A DNA stretch of 32,312 nt from Candidatus Aeolococcus gillhamiae (GCA_003244045.1 QHBU01000035.1:1-32312); one strand, 5' to 3'; positions 17,231-24,802 are shown, counted from the stretch's first letter. The notes: generated by a model not told the origin, from the sequence alone. Program-made: numbers and translations.

Positions 17231-17890
17231 TCAGTTGAGCGAGACCGGCACGATGTTGTGGTCGCGCCGAGCCAGCATCTGGGTGAGGAAGACAGATTCG
17301 CGCCGGAGCGCCTGCAGGCACTTGCGCAGCCGTCCCGACACGGAGTCCTCCTCGAGCAGCTCCTGGCGTCGGTTGACCTCGACGTTGAGCGAGGCCGCGA
17401 TCAGGTAGGAGAGCAGCTCGGGATCGTCGGGCAGCCCTGCCTCGTCCTCCTCCGCGCCGGTCTCGTCGGCGAGGTTGCGCAGCGCGGCGCGGTACTCGGT
17501 GAAGGCGCGCGCGGCGCGGTGGGCCAGGTCGGGGATGGCGGCCTCGTCCCCGCGCGTGTCCTGGAGATAGCGGATGCTGCCGACCAGGTAGGACCGGCTC
17601 AGCGACAGGCTCTCCACCCGAAACCGCGACGCGCCGGCGACCACCAGGTCGTAGCGACCGTCGTCGAGCGCCTCGAGCTCATGGATCTGCGCCAGGGTGC
17701 CCACCGAGAACGGGAACGCCGCGCGGCCCACCTCGAGGCCCTCGCGGATGCCGATGATGCCAAAGCTCGTGCCCTGCGCCTGGCAGTCACGGATCATCTC
17801 CCGGTACCGCTCCTCGAAGATGTGCAGGCCCGCGGGCATGTGTGGGAAGAGCACGGTGTTGAGCGGAAACAGCGGTAGGCGCACCGACAT
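17231..17890 (-). CDS. LON substrate-binding-domain protein (no protease domain)
   Basis: A 219-residue cytosolic protein made of the N-terminal (LON/PUA-like) domain of Lon protease followed by a helical part. Hallmarks: LPLFPLNTVLFPHMPAGLHI, FEERYREMIRDC, GIIGIREG, VGTLAQIHE and YDLVVAGASRFRVE. The AAA+ and serine-lysine protease domains are absent, as in other stand-alone LON-domain proteins, whose role is unclear (possibly substrate recognition or a metabolic partner). It is the first gene of a two-gene operon with the SDR. The ATG at 17890 has TACACT 7 nt upstream and no Shine-Dalgarno, which indicates a leaderless transcript. Confidence 0.93.
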   Translation of the reverse strand: MSVRLPLFPLNTVLFPHMPAGLHIFEERYREMIRDCQAQGTSFGIIGIREGLEVGRAAFPFSVGTLAQIHELEALDDGRYDLVVAGASRFRVESLSLSRSYLVGSIRYLQDTRGDEAAIPDLAHRAARAFTEYRAALRNLADETGAEEDEAGLPDDPELLSYLIAASLNVEVNRRQELLEEDSVSGRLRKCLQALRRESVFLTQMLARRDHNIVPVSLN

Positions 17891-17897
17891 GGCCGCC

Positions 17898-17903
17898 AGT
17901 GTA
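17898..17903 (-). promoter_or_regulatory. -10 box TACACT, leaderless start of the LON-domain gene
   Basis: TACACT on the minus strand lies 7 nt upstream of the ATG at 17890. A CTGAGT about 17 nt further upstream is a weak -35 candidate. Confidence 0.5.
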
Positions 17904-17951
17904 CCGCTGCCCTCGCCGCGACTCAGTGCGACAGCGCAGGGCCGCGCGCGC

Positions 17952-18149
17952 CTACGCCGCCTTGCAGTTCTTGCTGTGCTTGAGGATGCGCTCGCGCTTG
18001 GGCTCGCCGGGCTTGCGCTGGTGGCGGAAGGCAATCTCCACGCTGATCTCGTTCTGGCGCATCAGGTTGTGGCAGATCGGGCAGCGCTGCGAGGTGATGA
18101 TGTCCTTCTGGGACGTGACTCCCTTGGACTCCTTGATTGTGTTGGCCAC
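17952..18149 (-). CDS. Small zinc-finger-like protein, 65 residues
   Basis: A small basic protein beginning VANTIKESKGV. It has a CPIC pair (about residues 23-26), a middle part rich in Arg, Lys and Glu, and a C-terminal HSKNC, together giving a possible C-C-H-C zinc site. It shows no membrane segment. The GTG at 18149 is chosen because GGAGA lies 7 nt upstream and a TACAAT -10 box lies a short leader further up; the longer open frame upstream has no supporting signals. I do not recognise a family. Size, charge and zinc ligands suggest a nucleic-acid or ribosome-associated role, which is only a guess. Confidence 0.7.
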   Translation of the reverse strand: MANTIKESKGVTSQKDIITSQRCPICHNLMRQNEISVEIAFRHQRKPGEPKRERILKHSKNCKAA

Positions 18150-18187
18150 AACTGGTCTCCGCGAAAAAGATGGTGAACGCAGGACGA

Positions 18188-18193
18188 ATTGTA
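18188..18193 (-). promoter_or_regulatory. -10 box TACAAT for the small zinc-finger gene
   Basis: TACAAT on the minus strand directly follows a C/G homopolymer. The predicted start gives a leader of about 30 nt that includes the GGAGA Shine-Dalgarno before the GTG at 18149. Confidence 0.45.
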
Positions 18194-18252
18194 CCGCCCC
18201 CCCCGGCGGCACCCCGGCCTGATGAGCAGGATGCGACCCCGCACTGCGGCCG

Positions 18253-18375
18253 TCAGCTGCGGCGGCTGCGTCCGAGGAGCATGAAGGCCGCGCCTCCGAC
18301 CACAAGGCCGCAGAGCAACAAGCCGGCCGGGAGGCCGATCACGTAGAGCAACGTCGGCGCGTCGGTGAGAAGCAT
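18253..18375 (-). CDS. Single-pass membrane microprotein, 40 residues
   Basis: A 40-codon open frame: MLLTDAPTLLYVIGLPAG, then a hydrophobic stretch (LLLCGLVVGGAAFMLL) and a basic end GRSRRS. The layout is one membrane helix with a positively charged cytoplasmic tail. A TAGACT hexamer lies 7 nt upstream of the ATG, the same leaderless arrangement as at several certain genes nearby, which is the main reason to believe it is expressed. It lies between the TetR gene (divergent) and the small zinc-finger gene (same strand). Function unknown. Confidence 0.5.
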   Translation of the reverse strand: MLLTDAPTLLYVIGLPAGLLLCGLVVGGAAFMLLGRSRRS

Positions 18376-18382
18376 CACCGCG

Positions 18383-18388
18383 AGTCTA
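18383..18388 (-). promoter_or_regulatory. -10 box TAGACT in front of the 40-residue membrane protein
   Basis: TAGACT on the minus strand, 7 nt before the ATG at 18375. Same spacing as the LON-domain and SDR gene promoters. Confidence 0.4.
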
Positions 18389-18431
18389 GCCACCGCCCAC
18401 CCCTTGGCGGAAACCAGCCCACGGCCCCTGT

Positions 18432-18437
18432 TACACT
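18432..18437 (+). promoter_or_regulatory. -10 box TACACT for the TetR-glpD-flavoprotein operon
   Basis: TACACT ends 10 nt before the ATG at 18448, so the leader is absent or only a few bases long. No -35 at standard spacing was found. Confidence 0.45.
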
Positions 18438-18447
18438 GCGACGTAGG

Positions 18448-19038
18448 ATGTCACAGCGTCACTCCGACGCAGCCCTTCTCGACGCCGCCCGCGCCTGCGT
18501 CGCCGAGCGCGGGATCGCCCGCACCACGGTAGCCGACGTCGCCCGCCGCGCCGGCGCCAGCCGAATGACCGTCTATCGAACCTTTCCCGACGCGGCCACA
18601 CTCTGGTCCAGCCTGCTCACCCGCGAGGTGGGGATGGTCGTCGCCGAGGCGGAGGCGGCCGCGGCCAGGCTTCCCACCGCCCGCGAGCGGCTCATCGACG
18701 CCGCCGCGCGCGCGGTGGTCGCCCTGCGCGCCGACGGCGTGTTCCGCCGCGTCATCGAGCTCGACGGCGAGCGGCTGATGCCCTACCTGACCACTCGCCG
18801 GGGTCACGCCCAGGAGATCGCCATAGCCACGGTTCGCCGGCACCTCGAGGATGGCCGCCGGGACGGGTCGATCCGCGAGGTCCGCGGCACCGCGGTGGCG
18901 CGCCTCTTCGAGCTGGTGGTGCGCAGCGTGGTGGCCGCCTCGCCGGCGCTCGCCGACGACGCGGCCACACCCGCAATCGACGCCGAGCTGCGCCTCATGC
19001 TCGACGCCTGGCTGCGTCCCCCCGAGACGTCACGATGA
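18448..19038 (+). CDS. TetR-family transcriptional regulator
   Basis: A 196-residue regulator with an N-terminal TetR DNA-binding domain. After ALLDAARACVAERGI comes the helix-turn-helix TTVADVARRAGASRMTVYRT (about residues 26-45) followed by the usual F-P-D/N start of helix 4. The C-terminal helical domain presumably binds a small ligand, unidentified. Its stop overlaps the glpD start (ATGA), so it is the first gene of a TetR-glpD-flavoprotein operon and probably controls it. From memory, Mycobacterium tuberculosis has a similar neighbourhood around glpD1 (Rv2249c-Rv2251), which supports a conserved functional link. Confidence 0.93.
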   Translation: MSQRHSDAALLDAARACVAERGIARTTVADVARRAGASRMTVYRTFPDAATLWSSLLTREVGMVVAEAEAAAARLPTARERLIDAAARAVVALRADGVFRRVIELDGERLMPYLTTRRGHAQEIAIATVRRHLEDGRRDGSIREVRGTAVARLFELVVRSVVAASPALADDAATPAIDAELRLMLDAWLRPPETSR

Positions 19039-19688
19039 GCTTCGCGGGCTCGCTCAACGCCGCCCAGCGCGCGACCGACATCGCGCGGATCGCCGCCGAG
19101 GAGCTCGACGTTCTGGTCATCGGTGGCGGAATCACGGGGGCCGGCGTGGCGCTCGACGCGGCGATGCGCGGGCTGCGCACCGGCCTGGTCGAGCGACGTG
19201 ACCTCGCCAACGGCACCAGCCGTTGGAGCTCGAAGCTCATCCACGGCGGGCTCCGCTACCTGCGCCAGGGACAGCTCGGCATCGCCTGGGAGTCGGCGCG
19301 CGAACGCCACATCCTGATGACCACGACGGCGCCGCACCTGGTGCACCCGCTGCCCTTCATCGCTCCTCTCAACAGCACCCTCTCGCCGCTCGGCGGCGCG
19401 CTCACCGAGGTCGGCGTCCGCGCCGGCGACGTGCTCCGACTCGCCTCGGGAACGCGACGCCGGCAGCTGCCCGCCCCGCGGCGCATCAGCGCGCTCGAGG
19501 CGCAGCGCCTGGTCGGTGGGCTGCGCACCGACGACCTTCGCGGCGCCGTGCTCTTCTGGGACGGGCAGGTCGAGGACGACGCCCGCCTGGTGATCGCCGT
19601 GGCGCGCACCGCCGCGTCGAAGGGGGCGGCCGTCGCCACCCACTGCACGGCGCTCTCCACCGCGGCCCGGCCGCGTCCAGGTCCGTGA
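19035..19688 (+). CDS. glpD: Glycerol-3-phosphate dehydrogenase, N-terminal part (frame broken)
   Basis: The FAD-dependent membrane-associated enzyme oxidises glycerol-3-phosphate to dihydroxyacetone phosphate and passes electrons to quinone. This first 217-residue part has the FAD motif VLVIGGGITGAG (about residues 26-37) and the family signature GTSRWSSKLIHGGLRYL. The frame then runs into a stop at 19686-19688, while the remaining protein continues in the +1 frame from about 19660 (RPGRVQVRDEIGGTTFEV). One extra base or two missing bases between about 19630 and 19670 would explain it. Either the gene is a recent pseudogene or the assembly has an error in a GC-rich run. The start ATG overlaps the TetR stop. 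Confidence 0.88.
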   Translation: MSFAGSLNAAQRATDIARIAAEELDVLVIGGGITGAGVALDAAMRGLRTGLVERRDLANGTSRWSSKLIHGGLRYLRQGQLGIAWESARERHILMTTTAPHLVHPLPFIAPLNSTLSPLGGALTEVGVRAGDVLRLASGTRRRQLPAPRRISALEAQRLVGGLRTDDLRGAVLFWDGQVEDDARLVIAVARTAASKGAAVATHCTALSTAARPRPGP

Positions 19689-19713
19689 CGAGATCGGCGG
19701 CACCACCTTCGAG

Positions 19714-20559
19714 GTGCGCGCCCGCACTGTCGTGAACGCCTGCGGGGTGTGGGCCGGCACCATCGATCGCTCGGTGCGGCTGCGCCCCAGCAAGGGTGCG
19801 CACGTGGTTGTCGACGCGCGCGCCCTCCTCGAGCCTCGCGCTGCGCTGATCACCCCGGTGCTTGGGGAGAGCGCGCGCTGGGTGGGCGCGACCCCGACCG
19901 GCGACGGCAGGGTGATCGTCGGGGTCACCGACGACGCCTTCGACGGACCCATCGATGACGAGCCCGCGGTCGGGGCGGCGGAGGAGGATTTCCTCCTTGA
20001 CACCCTATCGCTCGCGCTGCAGCGGTCCCTGACCGGCGCTGATGTCCTGGGCCGCTACGCCGGCTTCCGGCCACTGCTCGACACGGGTGGCGGCTCGACC
20101 GCCGACCTCTCGCGCAGCCACTCCATCCTCGAGTCGCCGGACGGCACCCTGTTGACGGTGGTCGGGGGCAAGCTCACCACGTACCGGCGCATGGCCCAGG
20201 ACGCCGTCGACCGAGTTGTGGCCCGGCATGGGGGCCCGCGCAGCGGCACCGCTTCGCAACCGCTCATCGGGGCTTGCGCTCGCGGAGCCACCACCGGCGT
20301 CCCCGCACGCCTGGTGCGCCGCTACGGAAGCGAGGCCGAGGCGGTGGCCGGCCTGGCCGTTCACGACCGCGCGCTTCTCGAGCCGGTGTTCGCCGGCAGC
20401 CCGGTGCTCGGTGTCGAGTTGCTCTTCGGCATCCTCCACGAGGGCGCCATGGACATCGACGATCTTCTCGACCGCCGCGTCCGGCTCGGCGTGGTGCCCG
20501 CCGAGCGCCGCCGTGCCGAGGCGCTCGCCACCGACCTGTTTGGGGGCCTGGCGGCGTGA
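19714..20559 (+). CDS. glpD: Glycerol-3-phosphate dehydrogenase, C-terminal part (frame broken)
   Basis: Continuation of glpD in the next frame; the homologous sequence begins around 19660 and the GTG at 19714 is only an internal codon. Conserved segments are TVVNACGVWAG, LRPSKGAHVVVD, GRVIVGVTDD, GRYAGFRPLLD and VVGGKLTTYRRMAQDAVD, all typical of the second half of GlpD and its C-terminal cap. Joined to the upstream part the protein would be about 507 residues, the normal size for the family. No other damage is visible in either part, which makes a single sequencing or assembly indel at least as likely as real inactivation. The stop overlaps the flavoprotein gene's GTG. Confidence 0.85.
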   Translation: MRARTVVNACGVWAGTIDRSVRLRPSKGAHVVVDARALLEPRAALITPVLGESARWVGATPTGDGRVIVGVTDDAFDGPIDDEPAVGAAEEDFLLDTLSLALQRSLTGADVLGRYAGFRPLLDTGGGSTADLSRSHSILESPDGTLLTVVGGKLTTYRRMAQDAVDRVVARHGGPRSGTASQPLIGACARGATTGVPARLVRRYGSEAEAVAGLAVHDRALLEPVFAGSPVLGVELLFGILHEGAMDIDDLLDRRVRLGVVPAERRRAEALATDLFGGLAA

Positions 20560-22187
20560 CCGAGCCCGTCCCGCCGCCGCTGCGCTGGTGGGGTTGGGGC
20601 GACCGCGACACATCCATCCCTGCTGGTCTCGCCCACCTCCTGCGCGATGAGCTGCGCATCCCGGTGCTGCCGTCCGACGCTGGGCGCCCCCAGCCGCCCG
20701 CGCTAGCGCCGAGCGCCCTGGGTGGGGACGGACTGGTCGCCGAGCTGCGCGAGCTCTGTGGTGACGGCGCGGTCACTACCGACGATGAGGCCCGGGTCCG
20801 GCACGCCGGGGGGCGCAGCTATCTCGACCTCCTCGCCCTGCGCAGCGGGGAGATCGCCGCGCCCGACGCGGTCGTCTCTCCGGCCGGCGAGGAGGCGGTC
20901 GCCACGGTGCTGCGCGCCTGTGCGCGCGCGTCGTGTGCGGTGGTCCCGTTCGGCGGGGGAACGTCGGTCGTCGGTGGGGTGAGGGCCCTGCGCGGCCGGC
21001 ACCGCGCCGTCATTGCGCTGCACCTGCACCGCCTCGACCAGGGCCGCGCCGTTGACCCCGTGTCGATGACGGCCACCCTCCAGGCGGGCATGACCGGCCC
21101 TCAGGCCGAGGCCTTCCTGGCCGAGCGCGGCCTGACCCTGGGCCACTTCCCGCAGTCCTTCGAGTACGCCACCATCGGCGGCTTCGCCGCGACTCGGAGC
21201 GCAGGCCAGGCCTCGAGTGGCTACGGCCGGTTCGACGACCTCGTCCTAGGCCTGCGCCTGGTCACCCCCACCGGGGAGATCGTCGTCGCCGGCCACCCCG
21301 CGAGCGCCGCTGGGCCGTCGGTCCGCGACCTCGTGCTCGGCTCAGAAGGCCGCCTCGGCGTCATCACCGAGGTCACCGTCAAGGTGCGCCGCCGCCCCAC
21401 CCAGCCCCGCTACGAGGCCTGGTCGTTCGCCGCGTTCGGCGACGGCGTGGCGGCGATCCGCGACCTTGTCCAGGGTCGCGTTGCGCCCGACGTCGCCCGG
21501 CTGAGCGACCCCGAGGAGACCAGGGTCGGGATGGCCATGGCGGCGCACGGCGGAGCCGTCGAGCGGATCGGGCGGCGCTACCTGCGCCTGCGCGGCCACC
21601 AACGCGGCTGCCTGCTCATCGCCGGCTGGGACAGCGACGCGCTGCTCACCGGCGCGCGCCAGTCCGAGGCCCGCGCGGTGCTGCGCCGCCACCAGGCCAT
21701 CCCGCTCGGCGCCGCACCCGGGCGCGCGTGGTTGCGCCAGCGCTACCACGGACCCTATCTGCGCGACGCGCTGCTCGACGCCGATGTCCTCGTCGAGACG
21801 CTGGAGACGGCCACCGACTGGGCCACGCTGCACCGGCTTCACGAGGCGGTCACCGACGCGCTCCGCGCCGCCCTTCCCGGCGAAGGCGCCCCGCTGATCG
21901 GCTGCCACGTCTCCCACGTCTACCCGTCCGGCGCGTCGCTGTACTTCACGGTGCTGGCCGCGGCCGGGTCGGACCCGCGAGCCCGCTGGACGGCCGCCAA
22001 GCGGTCCGCCTGCGAGGCGATCCTCGAAAACTGCGGCACGATCACCCACCACCACGCCGTTGGCACCGACCACCGTCCCTACCTGGACCGGGAGATCAGC
22101 CCCGGCGCCGTCGCGGCGCTGTGCGCGCTGGCGCGCCAGGTCGACCCCACCGAGATCATGAACCCGGGCAAGCTCCTCCCCGACTGA
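20556..22187 (+). CDS. FAD-binding oxidase, alkyl-DHAP synthase (AGPS)-like
   Basis: A 543-residue flavoprotein of the vanillyl-alcohol oxidase / PCMH superfamily. The N-terminal RWWGWGD motif, the FAD-binding VVPFGGGTSVVGGV, the GHFPQSFEYATIGGFAATRS segment, LGSEGRLGVITEVTVKV and the histidine cluster THHHAVGTDHRPYL all match alkyldihydroxyacetonephosphate synthase-like proteins. In animals AGPS makes ether-lipid precursors from acyl-DHAP. The bacterial relatives are mostly uncharacterised. Its position directly after glpD (GTGA overlap), whose product is DHAP, fits a DHAP-linked or lipid-related reaction, but this is inference. Start: the GTG inside the glpD stop; the open frame further upstream overlaps glpD and is not coding. 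Confidence 0.9.
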   Translation: MTEPVPPPLRWWGWGDRDTSIPAGLAHLLRDELRIPVLPSDAGRPQPPALAPSALGGDGLVAELRELCGDGAVTTDDEARVRHAGGRSYLDLLALRSGEIAAPDAVVSPAGEEAVATVLRACARASCAVVPFGGGTSVVGGVRALRGRHRAVIALHLHRLDQGRAVDPVSMTATLQAGMTGPQAEAFLAERGLTLGHFPQSFEYATIGGFAATRSAGQASSGYGRFDDLVLGLRLVTPTGEIVVAGHPASAAGPSVRDLVLGSEGRLGVITEVTVKVRRRPTQPRYEAWSFAAFGDGVAAIRDLVQGRVAPDVARLSDPEETRVGMAMAAHGGAVERIGRRYLRLRGHQRGCLLIAGWDSDALLTGARQSEARAVLRRHQAIPLGAAPGRAWLRQRYHGPYLRDALLDADVLVETLETATDWATLHRLHEAVTDALRAALPGEGAPLIGCHVSHVYPSGASLYFTVLAAAGSDPRARWTAAKRSACEAILENCGTITHHHAVGTDHRPYLDREISPGAVAALCALARQVDPTEIMNPGKLLPD

Positions 22188-22286
22188 GTTCGACGACGGT
22201 CCCCATCGGGCGGACCGCGGCACTGACGTTGGTGATCCTTGTCACTCTCGTCCTGAACTCGTCACCTACGCTCGACAGGCCGCGAA

Positions 22287-22292
22287 TAGGCT
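22287..22292 (+). promoter_or_regulatory. -10 box TAGGCT, leaderless start of the GGDEF-EAL gene
   Basis: TAGGCT ends 6 nt before the GTG at 22299. The gap between the flavoprotein stop and this start is 111 nt and contains no terminator that I can see. Confidence 0.4.
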
Positions 22293-22298
22293 GCGGGA

Positions 22299-24602
22299 GT
22301 GATATCCGCCGACGCCAGGCGAGCACCCCACCGGGGCTGGCTGCTCTGGGCCGTCTATGGCGTGCTCGGCGCCGTCCTGCTCGCCTACCTCGTCTCGCTG
22401 GTGGTCCGCGCCGACAACTCCTCGGAGCTGGTGGACGGCTGGCTGGTGGCCGCCTTCGAGTTCGTGGGCAGCGGGCTCTGCTTCCTGCGCGCCTGGCTCA
22501 GCCCCGGCCGGCGGGCGGTTCCCCTGGCGTTCGGCGTGGGCACTCTCTCCTGGGCGGTCGGCGACCTCCTCCTGACCATGGAGTCGAGCGGTGGCGCCAC
22601 CGTGCCTACCCCATCGATCGCCGACGTCTTCTACCTCGGCTTCTACCCGGCGCTGTACGTCGGCCTGGTGCTCCTGGTGCGTCGCCAGGCGCGCGACGTC
22701 ACCTCCGCGATGTGGCTCGACGGCATCGTCGCCGGGCTCGGAGCTGCGGGTGTGTGCGCCGCCTTCATCTTCGGCACCCTCGTCCGCACGACCGGTGCCG
22801 ACCCAGCGGCCGTGGCGACCAACCTCGCCTACCCGATGGGCGACCTGATCCTCCTGGCCCTGGTGGTCGGCGTCAGCGCCATCCTGCCCGGGCGGCGCAA
22901 CGCCCAGTGGGTCTTCATCGCCGTCGCCTGCGCGGTCAACGCGGCTGGTGACACCGCCAACCTCCTCAAGGCCCCCGGCGGCGACTTCGGCTTCGCCACA
23001 ATTTTCGACGCCGTCGCCTGGCCGACGGCCATCCTCCTCATCTCCCTGGCTCTCTGGCTCCCGGGGCGGGGCAAGGCGCTCGGCGTGGCCCACAAGGCGC
23101 CGGGGATGATCCTTCCCGCTCTCGGCGCCGCCTCCGGCCTGGCGATCCTGCTCTTCGGGTCCTTTCACCCGGTGAGCGCAGTCGCGCTGGGCCTGGCCAC
23201 GGCCACCCTGGTGGTGGTGGGCCTCCGGTTCTGGGTGTCGGTCGTGCAGATGCGCGCGCTCACCCACAAACGGCACCGCCAGGCGGTCACCGACGACCTC
23301 ACCGGGCTCGGCAACCGTCGCCAGCTCTTCTACCTGCTCAACGACTTCTTCGCCGACGCCGCGGACCCCACCACACCGCGGCGCGACTTGGGCCTGCTCT
23401 TCATCGACCTCGACCATTTCAAGGAGATCAACGACTCCTTCGGCCACTCAGCCGGTGACGAGCTGCTCCGCCAGCTTGGCCCGCGCCTGATCGGCTCGCT
23501 GCGCAGCACCGACGTGCTGGTGCGCGTCGGCGGCGACGAGCTTGGCGTGGTGATCATGGACGCTGACATCGAGTACGCCACCGCCGTCGCCCGGCGGCTC
23601 ATCGCCAAGCTCGAGGAGCCGTTCGTCCTCGACGCAGTGAGCGTGCGCATCAGCGCCAGCATCGGCATCGCCAGCGCTCCCACCGACGCCGGTGACAGCG
23701 CCGGTCTGCTGCGCTGTGCCGACCTCGCCATGTACCGCGCCAAGCTGCGCGCGTCGTCCTACGAGACGTATCGCAAGGATATCGACGAGGACGGCAACCG
23801 CCTCCGTCTCGTCGAGGAGCTGCGCACCGCAACGCAGGAGGGTCGCTTCCTGCTCCACTTCCAGCCCCAGGTCAACCTCGGGACCGGAGAGGTCACAGCC
23901 GTCGAGGCGCTGCTGCGCTGGCCCCATCCGCGCCTCGGCCTGGTGCCGCCACTGGACTTCCTCCCGCTCGCCGAGGAGGCCGGGCTCATGCCCCTGATCA
24001 CTGACTGGGTTGTGGACCAGGCGCTGGCCCAGTCCGCGACGTGGCGAGCCGCCGGCCGCGACGTGCCCGTGTCGGTCAACGTGTCGGTGAGCAACCTGCT
24101 CGACAAGCGGTTCATCCCGTCCGTGAGCGAGGCGCTCGGACGCCACCACCTGCCCGGGTCCGCGCTCACCGTGGAGATCACCGAGACCTCCATCATCAGC
24201 GACTTCGACGAATGCAAGCGCGTGATCGGCGAGCTGCGCACGCTCGGCATCGGCGTCGCCATCGACGACTTCGGCGCCGGCTTCACCTCCCTCGCGTACC
24301 TGGGCACGCTGGCTGTGAGCGAGCTGAAGCTCGATCGCACCTTCATCACCGGAATCGCCGAGGGCGCCGATCGCGACCTCGCGCTCGTCCGCGCCACCAT
24401 CGAGCTCGGCCACGCGCTCGGCATGCGCGTCGTCGCCGAAGGGGTCGAGGACGACGCCACGCTCACCGTGCTCGGCGGAGCCGGCTGCGACATCGCCCAG
24501 GGTTTCTTCATCAGCCATCCGATGCCGGCGGCGGACCTGGTTCTTGCCGCGGTTGTGGTCTCAGGACCGCCGCAGCTCAGCGTCGCATCGAACGCCGGCT
24601 GA
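22299..24602 (+). CDS. Membrane-bound GGDEF-EAL cyclic-di-GMP enzyme
   Basis: A 767-residue signalling protein. The first 310 or so residues contain about nine hydrophobic segments and form a membrane sensor that I cannot assign to a named family. A GGDEF domain follows (VTDDLTGLGNRR, FIDLDHFKEINDSFGHSAGD) with the active-site motif written GGDEL, and an inhibitory I-site RSTD five residues before it. The C-terminal EAL domain has EALLRW, NVSVSN, EITE, DDFGAGFTSL, KLDRTFI and EGVED, all the residues expected for an active phosphodiesterase. Phosphodiesterase activity is therefore likely; cyclase activity is uncertain because of the F-to-L change. The start is a GTG next to a -10 box. Confidence 0.94.
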   Translation: MISADARRAPHRGWLLWAVYGVLGAVLLAYLVSLVVRADNSSELVDGWLVAAFEFVGSGLCFLRAWLSPGRRAVPLAFGVGTLSWAVGDLLLTMESSGGATVPTPSIADVFYLGFYPALYVGLVLLVRRQARDVTSAMWLDGIVAGLGAAGVCAAFIFGTLVRTTGADPAAVATNLAYPMGDLILLALVVGVSAILPGRRNAQWVFIAVACAVNAAGDTANLLKAPGGDFGFATIFDAVAWPTAILLISLALWLPGRGKALGVAHKAPGMILPALGAASGLAILLFGSFHPVSAVALGLATATLVVVGLRFWVSVVQMRALTHKRHRQAVTDDLTGLGNRRQLFYLLNDFFADAADPTTPRRDLGLLFIDLDHFKEINDSFGHSAGDELLRQLGPRLIGSLRSTDVLVRVGGDELGVVIMDADIEYATAVARRLIAKLEEPFVLDAVSVRISASIGIASAPTDAGDSAGLLRCADLAMYRAKLRASSYETYRKDIDEDGNRLRLVEELRTATQEGRFLLHFQPQVNLGTGEVTAVEALLRWPHPRLGLVPPLDFLPLAEEAGLMPLITDWVVDQALAQSATWRAAGRDVPVSVNVSVSNLLDKRFIPSVSEALGRHHLPGSALTVEITETSIISDFDECKRVIGELRTLGIGVAIDDFGAGFTSLAYLGTLAVSELKLDRTFITGIAEGADRDLALVRATIELGHALGMRVVAEGVEDDATLTVLGGAGCDIAQGFFISHPMPAADLVLAAVVVSGPPQLSVASNAG

Positions 24603-24611
24603 GAAAACACC

Positions 24612-24695
24612 TACCCCGCATCGGATTCGAACCGATGATCTCACTGTCAGGACTGAGTTTCTGGTACCCCGTATCGGATTCGAACCGATGATCTC
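24612..24695. repeat. Direct repeat of a tRNA 3' sequence (two 31-bp copies)
   Basis: Copies at 24612-24642 and 24665-24695, 53 bp apart, differ at one base. Each contains the T-arm (ATCGG-ATTCGAA-CCGAT on the plus strand) and most of the acceptor 3' strand of a tRNA lying on the minus strand. The outer copy has no CCA and no paired anticodon stem. The inner copy is extended to a full tRNA 3' half (see next entry). Such duplications mark integration of elements into tRNA genes. The 303-nt gap between the GGDEF-EAL gene and the next gene holds this repeat and the arm-like sites at 24803-24843. Confidence 0.85.
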
Positions 24696-24711
24696 CGCCT
24701 TGAGAGGGCGA
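24662..24711 (-). pseudogene. 3' half of tRNA-Glu(CTC), candidate attachment site
   Basis: Read on the minus strand: anticodon stem TCGCC/GGCGG with loop CTCTCAA (U33, anticodon CTC), variable loop AGATC, a perfect T-arm (ATCGG, TTCGAAT, CCGAT), the acceptor strand ACGGGGT, discriminator A and an encoded CCA. The 5' half is missing: upstream on the same strand there is no D-arm and no strand that pairs with the acceptor. This is what remains when an element integrates at a tRNA 3' end. The orientation predicts that the element lies to the right and that the intact tRNA-Glu is at its far end, outside the window. Confidence 0.8.
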
Positions 24712-24802
24712 TTTGGGTCGCTTTGGCACGGGCTGTGGGGTGCCGCTGAGGGCCGTTTTGTATTCGAAATCGGCATGATTGGTGACGGCATGGGCCACCG
24801 GG

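Noticed and set aside
23448-24518. A 356-codon open frame antisense to the GGDEF-EAL gene
   Set aside because: Mirror frame of strongly conserved GGDEF and EAL motifs; no recognisable domain.
24612-24760. A complete tRNA-Glu gene
   Set aside because: Anticodon arm, T-arm and acceptor 3' strand are present, but no D-arm or matching acceptor 5' strand can be found upstream on the minus strand.
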